A stretch of DNA of 64,000 nucleotides from Catellatospora paridis (GTDB lineage: Bacteria; Actinomycetota; Actinomycetes; Mycobacteriales; Micromonosporaceae). The translations under genes were made by a program, and so were the position numbers. Shown here piece by piece: positions 1 through 7,795 of the stretch. The stretch covers positions 1-64,000 of the forward strand of contig NZ_WBZD01000016.1 in NCBI RefSeq assembly GCF_009720365.1. Reading direction: 5' to 3'. The notes below the pieces were generated by a model. It was not told the origin of the DNA, did not search any database, and worked only from the letters and a program-made list of their open reading frames with translations. Numbering within the stretch: the first letter of the stretch is position 1; each line of letters begins with the position of its first letter.

Positions 1-265
1 CGCCGCGACCAGGGGCGGCCGGACGCTCCTCCAACTCGGCGAGCTGGCGCTCGACCCGGTCGAGGTGCAGGTCGACCTGCCATTCGTCGTATCCGCCGAA
101 GCGCACCCGGAACACGACGTCCCGGACCTCCTGCGACCTCATCTCGGGACCGACCGGGGCGCCGTTGAGCGTCGCCTCCACCCGGTCGAGGAACGTGTCC
201 ACCTCGTCGACCTTGTAACCGCGACGGACCGCCCGGCGGCGGAACCGCTGACCATGCGAGCTCAC
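1..265 (-). CDS. DivIVA-domain protein, 3' end cut by the window
   Basis: Only the first 88 codons are visible; the frame is open to the window edge. Two DivIVA-type repeat units can be seen: one around 'RGYKVDEVDTFLDRV' (residues 15-29) and a second around 'YDEWQVDLHLDRVERQL'. These match the short actinobacterial DivIVA-repeat proteins, membrane- or pole-associated coiled-coil proteins. The GTG start has GAGG 7 nt upstream, and a stop codon in the same frame lies just before it, so no earlier start is possible. It follows rlmN closely and is probably co-transcribed with it. The exact role cannot be told from this fragment. Confidence 0.8.
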   Translation of the reverse strand, partial: MSSHGQRFRRRAVRRGYKVDEVDTFLDRVEATLNGAPVGPEMRSQEVRDVVFRVRFGGYDEWQVDLHLDRVERQLAELEERPAAPGRG

Positions 266-293
266 GCCGGAACCTCAATCCTCTTCATGCCGC

Positions 294-1421
294 TCATGCC
301 TCAACCTCGCTCGCAGCCAACTGTCCACATGCGCCGTCAATCTCGCGTCCCCGGGTGTCACGCACCGTAGTGGCCACTCCGGCCGCACGCAACCTCCGGA
401 CGAACTCCCGCTCCACCGGCTTGGGACTGGCGTCCCACTTGCTGCCCGGCGTGGGGTTGAGCGGGATGAGATTGACGTGCGCCAGCCGCCCCGCAAGCAG
501 GCGACCCAGCAGGTCAGCCCGCCACGGCTGGTCGTTCACGTCCCTGATCATGGCGTACTCGATGCTGACCCGGCGACCGGTGCGGGCGGCATACGCCCAC
601 GCGGCGTCGAGCACTTCGGCGACCTTCCACCGTTGGTTCACCGGCACGAGTTCGTCGCGAAGGTCATCATCGGGCGCGTGCAGCGAGAGCGCAAGAGTCA
701 CGGAGAGGTCTTCCTCCGCGAGCTTGCGCATCGCGGGGACCAGACCCACCGTGGAGACCGTGACGTGCCGCTGGGACAGCCCCAGGCCCTCCGGCGCGGG
801 GCTGGTCAGGCGGCGCACCGCGGCGATGACCCGGTTGTAGTTGGCCAGCGGCTCGCCCATGCCCATGAAGACCACGTTGCTCAACCGGCGGGCCTCGCCG
901 CCCATCACGCCCGACTGCGCGACCCCGGCGAGGTAGACCACCTGGTCGACGATCTCGGCGGTGGACAGGTTGCGGGTCAGCCCCGCCTGGCCGGTGGCGC
1001 AGAACGGGCACGCCATGCCGCAGCCGGCCTGGCTGGAGATGCAGACGGTGACCCGGTCGCCATACCCCATCAGCACGCTCTCGACCAGCGCGCCGTCGTG
1101 CAGCCGCCACAGCGCCTTGCGCGTCTCGCCGTCGTCGCAGGCCAGCTCGCGGACCGGGGTGAGCAGCTTGGGCAGCAGTTGCTCGGTGAGGCGCTCGCGC
1201 GCGGCGGCCGGGATGTCGGTCATGCCGGCCGGGTCGCGCTCCAGCCGCCCGAAGTAGTGCGTCGACAGCTGGGTGGCACGGAAGGCCTGCTCACCGAGGT
1301 CGGACACGGCGCTGCGCCGACCCGCGAGATCCAGGTCGGCGAGGTGGCGCGGAGGCATGGAGGAGCGGCGCGCGGTCGCGCCGTCACCATCGGTAACGGA
1401 AATCAACGGAAGGCTCGTCAT
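294..1421 (-). CDS. rlmN: Dual-specificity RNA methyltransferase RlmN (23S rRNA A2503 / tRNA A37)
   Basis: Radical SAM enzyme that methylates C2 of adenosine 2503 in 23S rRNA and A37 of some tRNAs. The [4Fe-4S] motif CxxxCxxC is at residues 134-141 (Cys134, Cys138, Cys141). The accessory N-terminal domain runs to about residue 110, and the late 'GACGQL' supplies the second catalytic cysteine. I chose the ATG giving 375 aa because it fits the family length; an upstream in-frame start would add 26 poorly conserved residues. It is downstream of cdsA on the same strand, and its stop codon overlaps an ATG (ATGA) that leads into the DivIVA-domain gene. Confidence 0.95.
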   Translation of the reverse strand: MTSLPLISVTDGDGATARRSSMPPRHLADLDLAGRRSAVSDLGEQAFRATQLSTHYFGRLERDPAGMTDIPAAARERLTEQLLPKLLTPVRELACDDGETRKALWRLHDGALVESVLMGYGDRVTVCISSQAGCGMACPFCATGQAGLTRNLSTAEIVDQVVYLAGVAQSGVMGGEARRLSNVVFMGMGEPLANYNRVIAAVRRLTSPAPEGLGLSQRHVTVSTVGLVPAMRKLAEEDLSVTLALSLHAPDDDLRDELVPVNQRWKVAEVLDAAWAYAARTGRRVSIEYAMIRDVNDQPWRADLLGRLLAGRLAHVNLIPLNPTPGSKWDASPKPVEREFVRRLRAAGVATTVRDTRGREIDGACGQLAASEVEA

Positions 1422-1447
1422 GACTGGTCCAGTGTCCCACGTCCGCA

Positions 1448-1465
1448 CGAGGGCGACAGCCCTCG
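1448..1465 (-). terminator. Small hairpin between cdsA and rlmN
   Basis: A perfect 7-bp inverted repeat with a GACA loop lies between the cdsA stop and the rlmN start. There is no T-run on either side, so it may be a weak terminator or only a leader hairpin of rlmN. Confidence 0.3.
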
Positions 1466-1529
1466 ATGGTGCCAACAGTGCTGCTCGGGGTCGTGCCACG
1501 CCTGCCTGCGCCGCGCGCTGTGTCTCACC

Positions 1530-2630
1530 TCACGCCGACGGGGCGAGCACGGACAGCAACAGGTAGGCCGTCGGCACGGCGAACACGATCGAGTCGAGTC
1601 GATCCATGATGCCGCCGTGGCCGGGCAGGATGTTGCTCATGTCCTTGATGCCGAGGTCCCGCTTCAGCAGCGACTCGGCAAGGTCGCCGAGCACCGCCGC
1701 GACGGAGACCACCACGCCGAACAGCACGCCCTTCCAGGGCGCCACGTCCAGCAGTGCCCACAGGATCGCCGCGCTGCCCGCCCCGGTCGCGAGGATCGAG
1801 CCGGCGAAGCCCTCCCAGGACTTCTTCGGGCTGATCGTGGGAGCCATCGGATGCCTGCCGAACAGCACACCGGCCACGAACCCGCCGGTGTCGGAGAGCA
1901 CCACCGCGGCCAGGGTCGCCAGGATCCGCCACTGCCCGTCCTCGGGCGTGGTCAGCGGAGCCGCGAAGCCGAGCAGGAACGGGACGTACACCATCGTCAG
2001 CGCCGCCGCGCCCATGTCCCGCTGGTAGCCGGCCGGGCCGTCGCCCATCCGCCACACCATGGTCGCCAGCACGGTGATCAGCAGGCCGATGCTGAGCGCG
2101 TCGACGCCGGAGAACCAGGCCAGACACATCATCGCCACGCCGCCGCCGAGCAACGGGATCAGCGGCGGACGCGCCCCGGAGGTGCGCAGCGCGCGCGTCA
2201 TCTCCCAGATGCCCAGCCCGGCCGCGGCCACCAGGATGACCAGGAACAGCGGCTTGAAGAAGAACAGCGGGGTCAGGATGACCAGCAGGAGGCCGACCGC
2301 GACCAGGATGGAGACGGGCACGTTGCGGCCCGCACGGCCGTAGTCCTTGGCGGCCGCGGCCCGCTCACCTTCGCCACCGTCGTCGGCGTCGCCGCCGGGC
2401 GTCCCGGCCCGGTCGTGTCCGCCGGTCCCGTCGTCGCCCGGGTCGCCGTGGCCGGCCGCGGCACCGTGCTCGGCGGGTGCGGAGGCCTCCTCGCGGCGGC
2501 GACGGCCGCCCCGAGACTCCTCGCCGGGCCGGTCGGAGGGGTCGGTATACGCGTCGGGCGCGGCATCGTAGGGCTGCCGCGCCCGGGAAGCGCCGGACCG
2601 GCGAGGGTCCGTGTCGTATGGCTCGCTCAT
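1530..2630 (-). CDS. cdsA: Phosphatidate cytidylyltransferase (CDP-diacylglycerol synthase)
   Basis: Integral membrane enzyme making CDP-diacylglycerol from phosphatidate and CTP, the entry step to phosphatidylglycerol, cardiolipin and phosphatidylinositol. The C-terminal signature is intact ('SLLKRDLGIKD' followed by 'PGHGGIMDRLD'). About 90 hydrophilic residues rich in Arg, Gly, Asp and Glu precede the first membrane segment ('ILVAVGLLLVILTPLFFF'), making the protein 366 aa against about 280 in typical bacteria; such tails are common in actinobacteria. The ATG overlaps the frr stop by one base (TGATG), so translation is probably coupled. Confidence 0.95.
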   Translation of the reverse strand: MSEPYDTDPRRSGASRARQPYDAAPDAYTDPSDRPGEESRGGRRRREEASAPAEHGAAAGHGDPGDDGTGGHDRAGTPGGDADDGGEGERAAAAKDYGRAGRNVPVSILVAVGLLLVILTPLFFFKPLFLVILVAAAGLGIWEMTRALRTSGARPPLIPLLGGGVAMMCLAWFSGVDALSIGLLITVLATMVWRMGDGPAGYQRDMGAAALTMVYVPFLLGFAAPLTTPEDGQWRILATLAAVVLSDTGGFVAGVLFGRHPMAPTISPKKSWEGFAGSILATGAGSAAILWALLDVAPWKGVLFGVVVSVAAVLGDLAESLLKRDLGIKDMSNILPGHGGIMDRLDSIVFAVPTAYLLLSVLAPSA

Positions 2631-3187
2631 CAGACTTCGAGCAGCTCGACTTCCTTGTGCTTGATGAGCTCGTCGATCTGCGCCACGTACTTGGCGGTCA
2701 GGTCGTCGAGCTCCTTCTCCGCCCGGCGTCCGTCGTCCTCGCCCGCCTCGCCGTCCTTGACGATGCGGTCGAGCTCCTCCTTGCCCTTGCGGCGCACGTT
2801 GCGTACGGCGACCTTGGCGTCCTCGCCCTTGCTCCGCGCGACCTTGGTCATGTCGCGGCGGCGCTCCTCGGTCATCGGCGGCACGAGGATGCGCAGCTGG
2901 GTGCCCTCGTTGCCCGGGTTGACCCCCAGGTCCGAGTCGCGGATGGCGCGCTCCATGGCGCCCAGCTGGGACGTGTCGTACGGCTTGATGATCACCATGC
3001 GCGGCTCGGGCACCCCGATCGACGCCATCTGCGGCAGCGGGGTGGGCGTGCCGTAGTAGTCGATAACGATCTTGGAGAACATCGCCGCGCTGGCACGGCC
3101 GGTGCGGATCGCCGCGAGCTCCTCCTTCGCGTGCTCGACCGCCCGGTCCATCTTCTCCTCTGCTTCGAGGAGGGTGTCGTCGATCAC
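2630..3187 (-). CDS. frr: Ribosome recycling factor
   Basis: RRF splits post-termination ribosomes together with EF-G. The whole 185-aa family length is recovered from the GTG at 3187, which has GGAG 7 nt upstream; a longer in-frame reading adds 31 low-complexity residues. Family hallmarks are visible: '[13 protein letters not shown]' near the N-terminus, '[16 protein letters not shown]', and the C-terminal helix '[10 protein letters not shown]...[15 protein letters not shown]'. It lies between pyrH and cdsA, the usual bacterial order. Confidence 0.97.
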   Translation of the reverse strand: MIDDTLLEAEEKMDRAVEHAKEELAAIRTGRASAAMFSKIVIDYYGTPTPLPQMASIGVPEPRMVIIKPYDTSQLGAMERAIRDSDLGVNPGNEGTQLRILVPPMTEERRRDMTKVARSKGEDAKVAVRNVRRKGKEELDRIVKDGEAGEDDGRRAEKELDDLTAKYVAQIDELIKHKEVELLEV

Positions 3188-3518
3188 GGGCTTCTCCGTC
3201 TCTGATCGTGTGCCGCGTCCGACCGGTGGCGGCGCGGCAGCCTGTGGGCCCCGTTCCGCGGCGACCTGGTCGCCGGGCACTGACTCCGTGCTGTGCTCTG
3301 TCTTCGATCATCCGCCTGACGGCGGCGTGATGCTCGCATCACGTCCGAGCCCGCGTGAACGTGTCCGCACCCAGCGCACCCGTGCCACGCCCGGAACCCG
3401 TCCGCCACGCGGCCATAGGGTACCGCCCGTCACGTCCGTCCCTGCGCGAGGCGTCCCACCCCACCCGTCCACCCCCGTCCCACCGCGCCGGCGCCCGGCG
3501 GAGGCGGGGCGGACAAGG
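3188..3518. other. 331-bp gap between pyrH and frr
   Basis: I see no gene here. The gap is GC-rich and holds two overlapping inverted repeats at 3307-3343 (listed separately). On the minus strand a TACCCT hexamer at 3417-3422 could serve as a -10 element for frr, but I cannot find a matching -35 box. Confidence 0.6.
3307..3343 (-). promoter_or_regulatory. Two overlapping, mutually exclusive hairpins upstream of frr
   Basis: One is an 18-bp palindrome, CGTGATGC-TC-GCATCACG, at 3326-3343. The other is a hairpin at 3307-3331 in which ATCA/TGAT and CCGCC/GGCGG pair around a 4-nt loop. Bases 3326-3331 belong to both, so in RNA only one can form. The palindrome could equally be a protein operator. 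It lies 139 bp before the frr start and downstream of pyrH. Confidence 0.35.
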
Positions 3519-4238
3519 TCAGGAGGCGGTGATCAGGGTGCCGATCTTGTCGCCGCTGACGGCGCGGACGATGGTGTCGTCGCCCTCGGCGCCGAAAACC
3601 AGCATCGGCATGCCGTTGTCGGCGCAGAGGCTGAACGCGGCGGCGTCGGCCACCCGGATGTTCTGCCGCAGCACCTCGCTGAACGTGATCTGGTCGATCC
3701 GGACCGCGTCGGGGTTGGTGCGCGGGTCGGCGGTGTACACCGCGTCCACGCCGTTCTTGCTCATCAGCACCACGTCTGCGTGGATCTCCAACGCGCGCTG
3801 GGCTGACACGGTGTCGGTGGTGAAGTACGGCATGCCGGCACCGCCACCGAAGATCACCACGCGGCCCTTCTCCAGGTGCCGGATGGCACGCAGCGGGATG
3901 TACTGCTCGGCGACCTGGGCCATCGTGATGGCGGTCTGCACGCGCGTCTCGATGCCCTCCTTCTCCAGGAAGTCCTGCAGCGCCAGGCAGTTCATCACGG
4001 TGCCCAACATGCCCATGTAGTCGGCGCGGGACCGGTCCATGCCGCGCTTCTGCAGCTCGGCACCGCGGAAGAAGTTGCCTCCGCCGACGACCACGGCGAC
4101 CTGCACGCCGCGGCGCACCACGGTGGCGATCTGGCGGGCGACCCCGGCCACGACGTCCGGATCGACGCCTACCTCACCACCGCCGAAGACCTCGCCGGAG
4201 AGCTTCAGCACGACCCGGTTGAACTGGTGTCCGGACAT
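3519..4238 (-). CDS. pyrH: UMP kinase
   Basis: Hexameric amino-acid-kinase-fold enzyme converting UMP to UDP with ATP in pyrimidine nucleotide synthesis. The 239-aa length is normal. Visible motifs are '[12 protein letters not shown]' at the N-terminus, the glycine-rich '[11 protein letters not shown]', and '[14 protein letters not shown]'. It is separated from upstream tsf by a terminator and precedes frr after a 330-bp gap. Confidence 0.97.
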   Translation of the reverse strand: MSGHQFNRVVLKLSGEVFGGGEVGVDPDVVAGVARQIATVVRRGVQVAVVVGGGNFFRGAELQKRGMDRSRADYMGMLGTVMNCLALQDFLEKEGIETRVQTAITMAQVAEQYIPLRAIRHLEKGRVVIFGGGAGMPYFTTDTVSAQRALEIHADVVLMSKNGVDAVYTADPRTNPDAVRIDQITFSEVLRQNIRVADAAAFSLCADNGMPMLVFGAEGDDTIVRAVSGDKIGTLITAS

Positions 4239-4280
4239 CAGCGACCTTTCGTCTCACCGTCGGCGACCCCGCGGACGGTA

Positions 4281-4325
4281 GGGAAAAGGGAGGCCGTTGG
4301 CTGCCACCAGCGACCTCCCTCCTTA
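4281..4325 (-). terminator. Rho-independent terminator after tsf
   Basis: Arms at 4288-4300 and 4307-4319 form a 13-bp stem (one mismatch, one G-U) with a 6-nt loop. On the minus strand the stem is followed directly by TTTTCCC (complement of 4281-4287). It ends the rpsB-tsf unit before pyrH. Confidence 0.75.
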
Positions 4326-4346
4326 GTGCGTTCCGCTCGGGGCGGC

Positions 4347-5174
4347 TCAGGCCTGTCCGACCTCGAACCGCGCGAAGCGGGTGACCTCGATGCCGGCCTC
4401 GGCCAGCACCTGCTTCACCGTCTTCTTCTGGTCGGTGACCGACGGCTGCTCGATCAGGACGAAGTCCTTGAAGAACGAGTTCACCCGGCCCTCGATGATC
4501 TTCGGCAGGGCCGCCTCGGGCTTGCCCTCCTCGCGAGCGGTCTGCTCGGCGATGCGGCGCTCGGACTCGACGACCTCGGCCGGCACCTCGTCACGGGTGA
4601 CGTACTTCGGCCGCATGGCCGCGATCTGCATCGCGACCGAGCGGGCGTCGTCCGCACCGGCCTCGTCGGACTTGCCGCTGTACTGGACCGCGACACCCAC
4701 CTGCGGGGGCAGGTCGGCGCTCTTGCGGTGCATGTACACCGCGACCGCGCCCTCCAGCACCGCGAAGCGGCCGATGACCAGCTTCTCGCCGATCTTGGCG
4801 GACTGGTCCTGCATCAGGTCGGCGACGGTGCCGTCACCGATCTTCGAGGCGAGCAGCGCCTCCACGTCGGCCGGCTTGGTCTCGGCGACGTGGGCGACCA
4901 GCTGCTCCGCCAGCGCGATGAACGCGTCGTTCTTGGCGACGAAGTCGGTCTCGCAGTTGAGCTCCAGCAGCGCGGTGCCCTTGTGGGCGACCAGACCGTT
5001 GGCGGTGGAGCGGCCGGCACGCTTGCCGACGTCCTTGGCGCCCTTGACGCGCAGGATCTCCACGGCCTTGTCGAAGTCGCCCTCGGACTCCTCGAGCGCC
5101 TTCTTGCAGTCCATCATGCCGGAGCCGGTCAGCTCACGGAGCCGCTTGACGTCTGCAGCGGAAATAGTGGACAT
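4347..5174 (-). CDS. tsf: Translation elongation factor Ts
   Basis: Nucleotide exchange factor for EF-Tu. The N-terminal UBA-like part '[21 protein letters not shown]' and the signature '[10 protein letters not shown]' are present, and the length (275 aa) is normal for actinobacteria. The ATG at 5174 has AGAGGGA 6-7 nt upstream, while the longer in-frame reading adds 14 unconserved residues. It follows rpsB, as in most bacteria, with a strong hairpin in the 78-bp gap between them. Confidence 0.97.
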   Translation of the reverse strand: MSTISAADVKRLRELTGSGMMDCKKALEESEGDFDKAVEILRVKGAKDVGKRAGRSTANGLVAHKGTALLELNCETDFVAKNDAFIALAEQLVAHVAETKPADVEALLASKIGDGTVADLMQDQSAKIGEKLVIGRFAVLEGAVAVYMHRKSADLPPQVGVAVQYSGKSDEAGADDARSVAMQIAAMRPKYVTRDEVPAEVVESERRIAEQTAREEGKPEAALPKIIEGRVNSFFKDFVLIEQPSVTDQKKTVKQVLAEAGIEVTRFARFEVGQA

Positions 5175-5211
5175 CAGTTCCCTCTTTGGTAGAAGACTTC
5201 GCAAGTCGTAC

Positions 5212-5244
5212 CACACGGTGCGGGTTTGTCACCCGCACCGTGTG
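5212..5244 (-). terminator. 14-bp perfect hairpin between rpsB and tsf
   Basis: Arms CACACGGTGCGGGT and ACCCGCACCGTGTG pair perfectly around a TTGTC loop. No T-run follows on the minus strand. It may be a partial terminator (attenuator) lowering tsf relative to rpsB, or an mRNA-processing stem. The structure is certain; the role is inferred. Confidence 0.6.
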
Positions 5245-5252
5245 ACAGCGGG

Positions 5253-6134
5253 TCACTCAGCGGCAGCGGCGGGCGCGGCGGGCGCGGTCTCGGCCGGAGC
5301 GGCCTCGGCGGCCGGGGCCTCGACGGCCGGAGCCTCGGCGGTCGGCTTGTCCCCGGCCAGCAGCTCCTGCTCCCACTCGGCCATCGGCTCGTCGGCCGCG
5401 ACGGTGCCGGGCTCCGGCTTCACGTCGCCGCCACGCGCGGCCTTGCCCGAGCGGGCGATCAGACCGTCGGCCACCGCGGTCGCGATGACCTTGGTCAGCA
5501 GCTCGGCCGAGCGGATCGCGTCGTCGTTGCCCGGGATCGGGAAGTCGACCTCGTCCGGGTCGCAGTTCGTGTCCAGGATCGCGATCACCGGGATGCCCAG
5601 CTTGCGGGCCTCGTCGACGGCGATGTGCTCCTTCTTGGTGTCCACGATCCAGACCGCCGACGGGAGCTTGGTCATGTCCCGCAGACCACCGAGGGTCTTG
5701 GTGAGCTTGGTCTTCTCCCGCGACAGCTGCAGGGTCTCCTTCTTGGTGTACCCCGCGGCGGTGCCGGTCAGGTCGATCGACTCCAGCTCCTTCATCCGCT
5801 GCAGCCGCTTGTACACCGTCTGGAAGTTGGTGAGCATGCCGCCCAGCCAGCGGTGGTTGACGTAGGGCATGCCCACGCGCGCGGCCTGCTCGGCCACGGC
5901 CTCCTGGGCCTGCTTCTTCGTGCCGACGAACAGCACGGTGCCGCCCTCGGCGACGGTGTTGCGGACGAACGCGTACGCCTTCTCGATGTACTCGAGGGTC
6001 TGGCGCAGGTCGATGATGTAGATGCCGTTGCGCTCGGTGAAGATGAAGCGCTTCATCTTCGGGTTCCAGCGACGGGTCTGGTGCCCGAAGTGAACGCCGC
6101 TCTCGAGCAACTGGCGCATGCTGACTACAGCCAT
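5253..6134 (-). CDS. rpsB: 30S ribosomal protein S2
   Basis: Small-subunit protein S2, with signatures '[19 protein letters not shown]' and '[23 protein letters not shown]'. The 293 aa include an Ala/Glu/Pro-rich C-terminal tail of about 60 residues that E. coli S2 lacks; such tails occur in actinobacteria. The ATG at 6134 matches the conserved N-terminus '[11 protein letters not shown]'; longer in-frame readings run into non-coding leader. It is the first gene of the rpsB-tsf pair. Confidence 0.97.
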   Translation of the reverse strand: MAVVSMRQLLESGVHFGHQTRRWNPKMKRFIFTERNGIYIIDLRQTLEYIEKAYAFVRNTVAEGGTVLFVGTKKQAQEAVAEQAARVGMPYVNHRWLGGMLTNFQTVYKRLQRMKELESIDLTGTAAGYTKKETLQLSREKTKLTKTLGGLRDMTKLPSAVWIVDTKKEHIAVDEARKLGIPVIAILDTNCDPDEVDFPIPGNDDAIRSAELLTKVIATAVADGLIARSGKAARGGDVKPEPGTVAADEPMAEWEQELLAGDKPTAEAPAVEAPAAEAAPAETAPAAPAAAAE

Positions 6135-6152
6135 GTGTAGGCCTATCTCTCG

Positions 6153-6172
6153 GCACGGGCTCAGGCCCGTGC
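6153..6172 (-). promoter_or_regulatory. Leader hairpin 18 nt before the rpsB start
   Basis: GCACGGGC and GCCCGTGC pair around a 4-nt loop, just upstream of the rpsB ATG on the mRNA strand. Its position would suit S2 autoregulation through the leader, which is known for rpsB in other bacteria, but no family match is claimed. On the plus strand it is followed by TTTT and so could also stop plus-strand transcription. The rest of the 255-bp gap up to 6389 holds another small hairpin at 6302-6320 and no gene. Confidence 0.45.
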
Positions 6173-6389
6173 TTTTCCCTGGTTGAACCGGCAGCCGGCG
6201 GCTGCCGCCTGGCGCCCGGTCGTCGGCCATGGTGGAACCCCGCGAACGGGGACCAGGGAGGCCGCCGCCCTGCCTGTCAAAGGCGGGAGGGCGCGCGAAG
6301 TCGACCACGTGAAGTGGTCGCGATACCCAAGTGTACGCGGTGCCCCGGGTCACCCTCGCCCGGGACACCGCCAACGCCGGGGCGCCCGC

Positions 6390-7271
6390 TCAGGAGGCGG
6401 TCGCCGCGGCCAGCATCAGTGCCGCACCCACCAGCAGGTATGCCAGCGGGGTGCGCAGCCAGACCCGCGGACCCTGGAACTGCACCGCGGTGGCGGCACC
6501 CGTGGTCAGCGCGTACAGGCCGAGGGCGAGGAACGGGAAGGCCGTCATCGCCAGCAGCGGGGCCAGTGCCAGGCCCGCCTCGGTCTTGAACAGGCCCGCC
6601 AGCAGCGGACGCACCATCAGCAGCTCACCGAGCCCGGCCAGCGCCCAGAAGGCCACCAGCAGCGCCGGGCGCTTGCTGCGGTACAGCCCGTCGGACTCGG
6701 CCACCGAGCGGCGCACCGCGGCCGCGTCGACCGTCGAGGTCGGCTGCTGGATCGGATCCGGGTGGCCCATCGGCGGACCGGCGAGCGCGGGCGGTGACAC
6801 CGGTCCGCGCTCGCGCGGGCTACGCGGGGCGAAGTCGATGTCCGGCATCGGCTCGGCCTGGCGCGGGCCACGGGGGGCGAAGTCGGCGTCCGGCGGGGGC
6901 AGCGGCGCGCCGGACCGGGACCCGCGCGGGGCGAAGTCCTGGTCGGCCGGCGGCATCGGCTGCCCGGAGCGCTGGCCGCGGGGCACGAAGTCCGGGTCCG
7001 GCGGGGCCTGGTAGCGGTCGCCGCCTCGGTCCCACTCGCGGTCGTCGCGGCCGCCGCCGGGCCCGGGTCCGGCGCTCAGGTCGGCGAGCGAGGAGTATCG
7101 GCTGTCGCCGGAGCGAGGTGCCGGCACCCGGGATTCGCCGTCGAAGTCGTATGCGTACTGGTCCGGTGCGCGCCGGTCGTCCCGGCCGCCGCGCTGCTCG
7201 CGAAAGGGGCTCGGCCAGTCGGCGAAGTCGTCATGTCCGTCCACGGCCGCAAACCGTAGAGCAGATTTCAT
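6390..7271 (-). CDS. Proline-rich membrane protein with four tandem repeats, function unknown
   Basis: 293 aa. The N-terminal two thirds are hydrophilic and disordered-looking (Arg, Asp, Gly, Pro). Four tandem units of about 17 residues follow the pattern D-F-(V/A)-P-R-G-x-R-x-x-x-P-x-P (DNA about 6820-7010). The C-terminal third has four likely membrane segments, beginning with 'ALLVAFWALAGLGELLMV' and 'AGLALAPLLAMTAFPFLALGLYAL'. I do not recognise a named family. No clear Shine-Dalgarno site precedes the ATG; a GTG ten codons in is an alternative start. It is transcribed divergently from yraN. Confidence 0.7.
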   Translation of the reverse strand: MKSALRFAAVDGHDDFADWPSPFREQRGGRDDRRAPDQYAYDFDGESRVPAPRSGDSRYSSLADLSAGPGPGGGRDDREWDRGGDRYQAPPDPDFVPRGQRSGQPMPPADQDFAPRGSRSGAPLPPPDADFAPRGPRQAEPMPDIDFAPRSPRERGPVSPPALAGPPMGHPDPIQQPTSTVDAAAVRRSVAESDGLYRSKRPALLVAFWALAGLGELLMVRPLLAGLFKTEAGLALAPLLAMTAFPFLALGLYALTTGAATAVQFQGPRVWLRTPLAYLLVGAALMLAAATAS

Positions 7272-7405
7272 CTTCGCGCCAACGAGCGGCCGCCCTAACA
7301 GATCAACCGCATGATCAGGCGCATATCCACAAGTGACCCACCGTCCACAGCCGACGCCCCTGCGTCGTGGCGATCCGGGCCGTGCACGGTGTTCGCTCAG
7401 CCCTC

Positions 7406-7765
7406 ATGACGAAGGTGACACAGGCCCTCGGCGCCTGGGGAGAACGCCTGGCAGCAGCACATCTGCTGGCCGCGGGCATGGTGCTGCTCGACCGGAACTG
7501 GCGGGGCGCCGCCGGGGAGATCGACATCGTGGCACGCGACGGTGACACGTTGGTCTTCTGCGAGGTGAAGACCCGCCGCGGTGCGACGTACGGCACACCC
7601 GCCGAGGCGGTGGCCCGGGCCAAGGTCCGGCGGCTGCGGCAGCTGGCCGCGCAGTGGCTGGCCGTCAGCGGGATACGCCCCGCCGAGGTGCGTTTCGACG
7701 TGATCAGCGTCCACGCGCCGCGCGACGCCGACCCCGTCGTCGAGCACCTCCGTGGCGCGTTCTGA
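7406..7765 (+). CDS. YraN/UPF0102 family nuclease-fold protein
   Basis: Small protein with a PD-(D/E)xK-like core: 'GERLAAAHL' (Glu13), 'NWRGAAGEIDIVARDG' (Asp40), and 'EVKTRRG' (Glu53, Lys55), the residue pattern of the Holliday-junction-resolvase-like superfamily. The ATG giving 119 aa starts at the usual place in the family; an earlier in-frame start adds 13 residues. It leads a plus-strand run yraN-comM-dprA, a common actinobacterial and proteobacterial neighbourhood linked to DNA uptake and recombination. The biochemical role of the family is not settled. Confidence 0.88.
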   Translation: MTKVTQALGAWGERLAAAHLLAAGMVLLDRNWRGAAGEIDIVARDGDTLVFCEVKTRRGATYGTPAEAVARAKVRRLRQLAAQWLAVSGIRPAEVRFDVISVHAPRDADPVVEHLRGAF

Positions 7766-7795
7766 CATGCGCGGGCAGAACGGGGCGACCCGCCG

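Noticed and set aside
477-3056. Long plus-strand open frame opposite rlmN, cdsA and frr
   Set aside because: It is antisense to three clearly recognised genes and has no ribosome site or domain; it is a composition artefact.
7323-7331. DnaA-box-like ATATCCACA between the repeat membrane protein and yraN
   Set aside because: It is a single near-match (8 of 9) with no companion boxes, no AT-rich stretch and no dnaA/dnaN nearby, so it does not indicate an origin.
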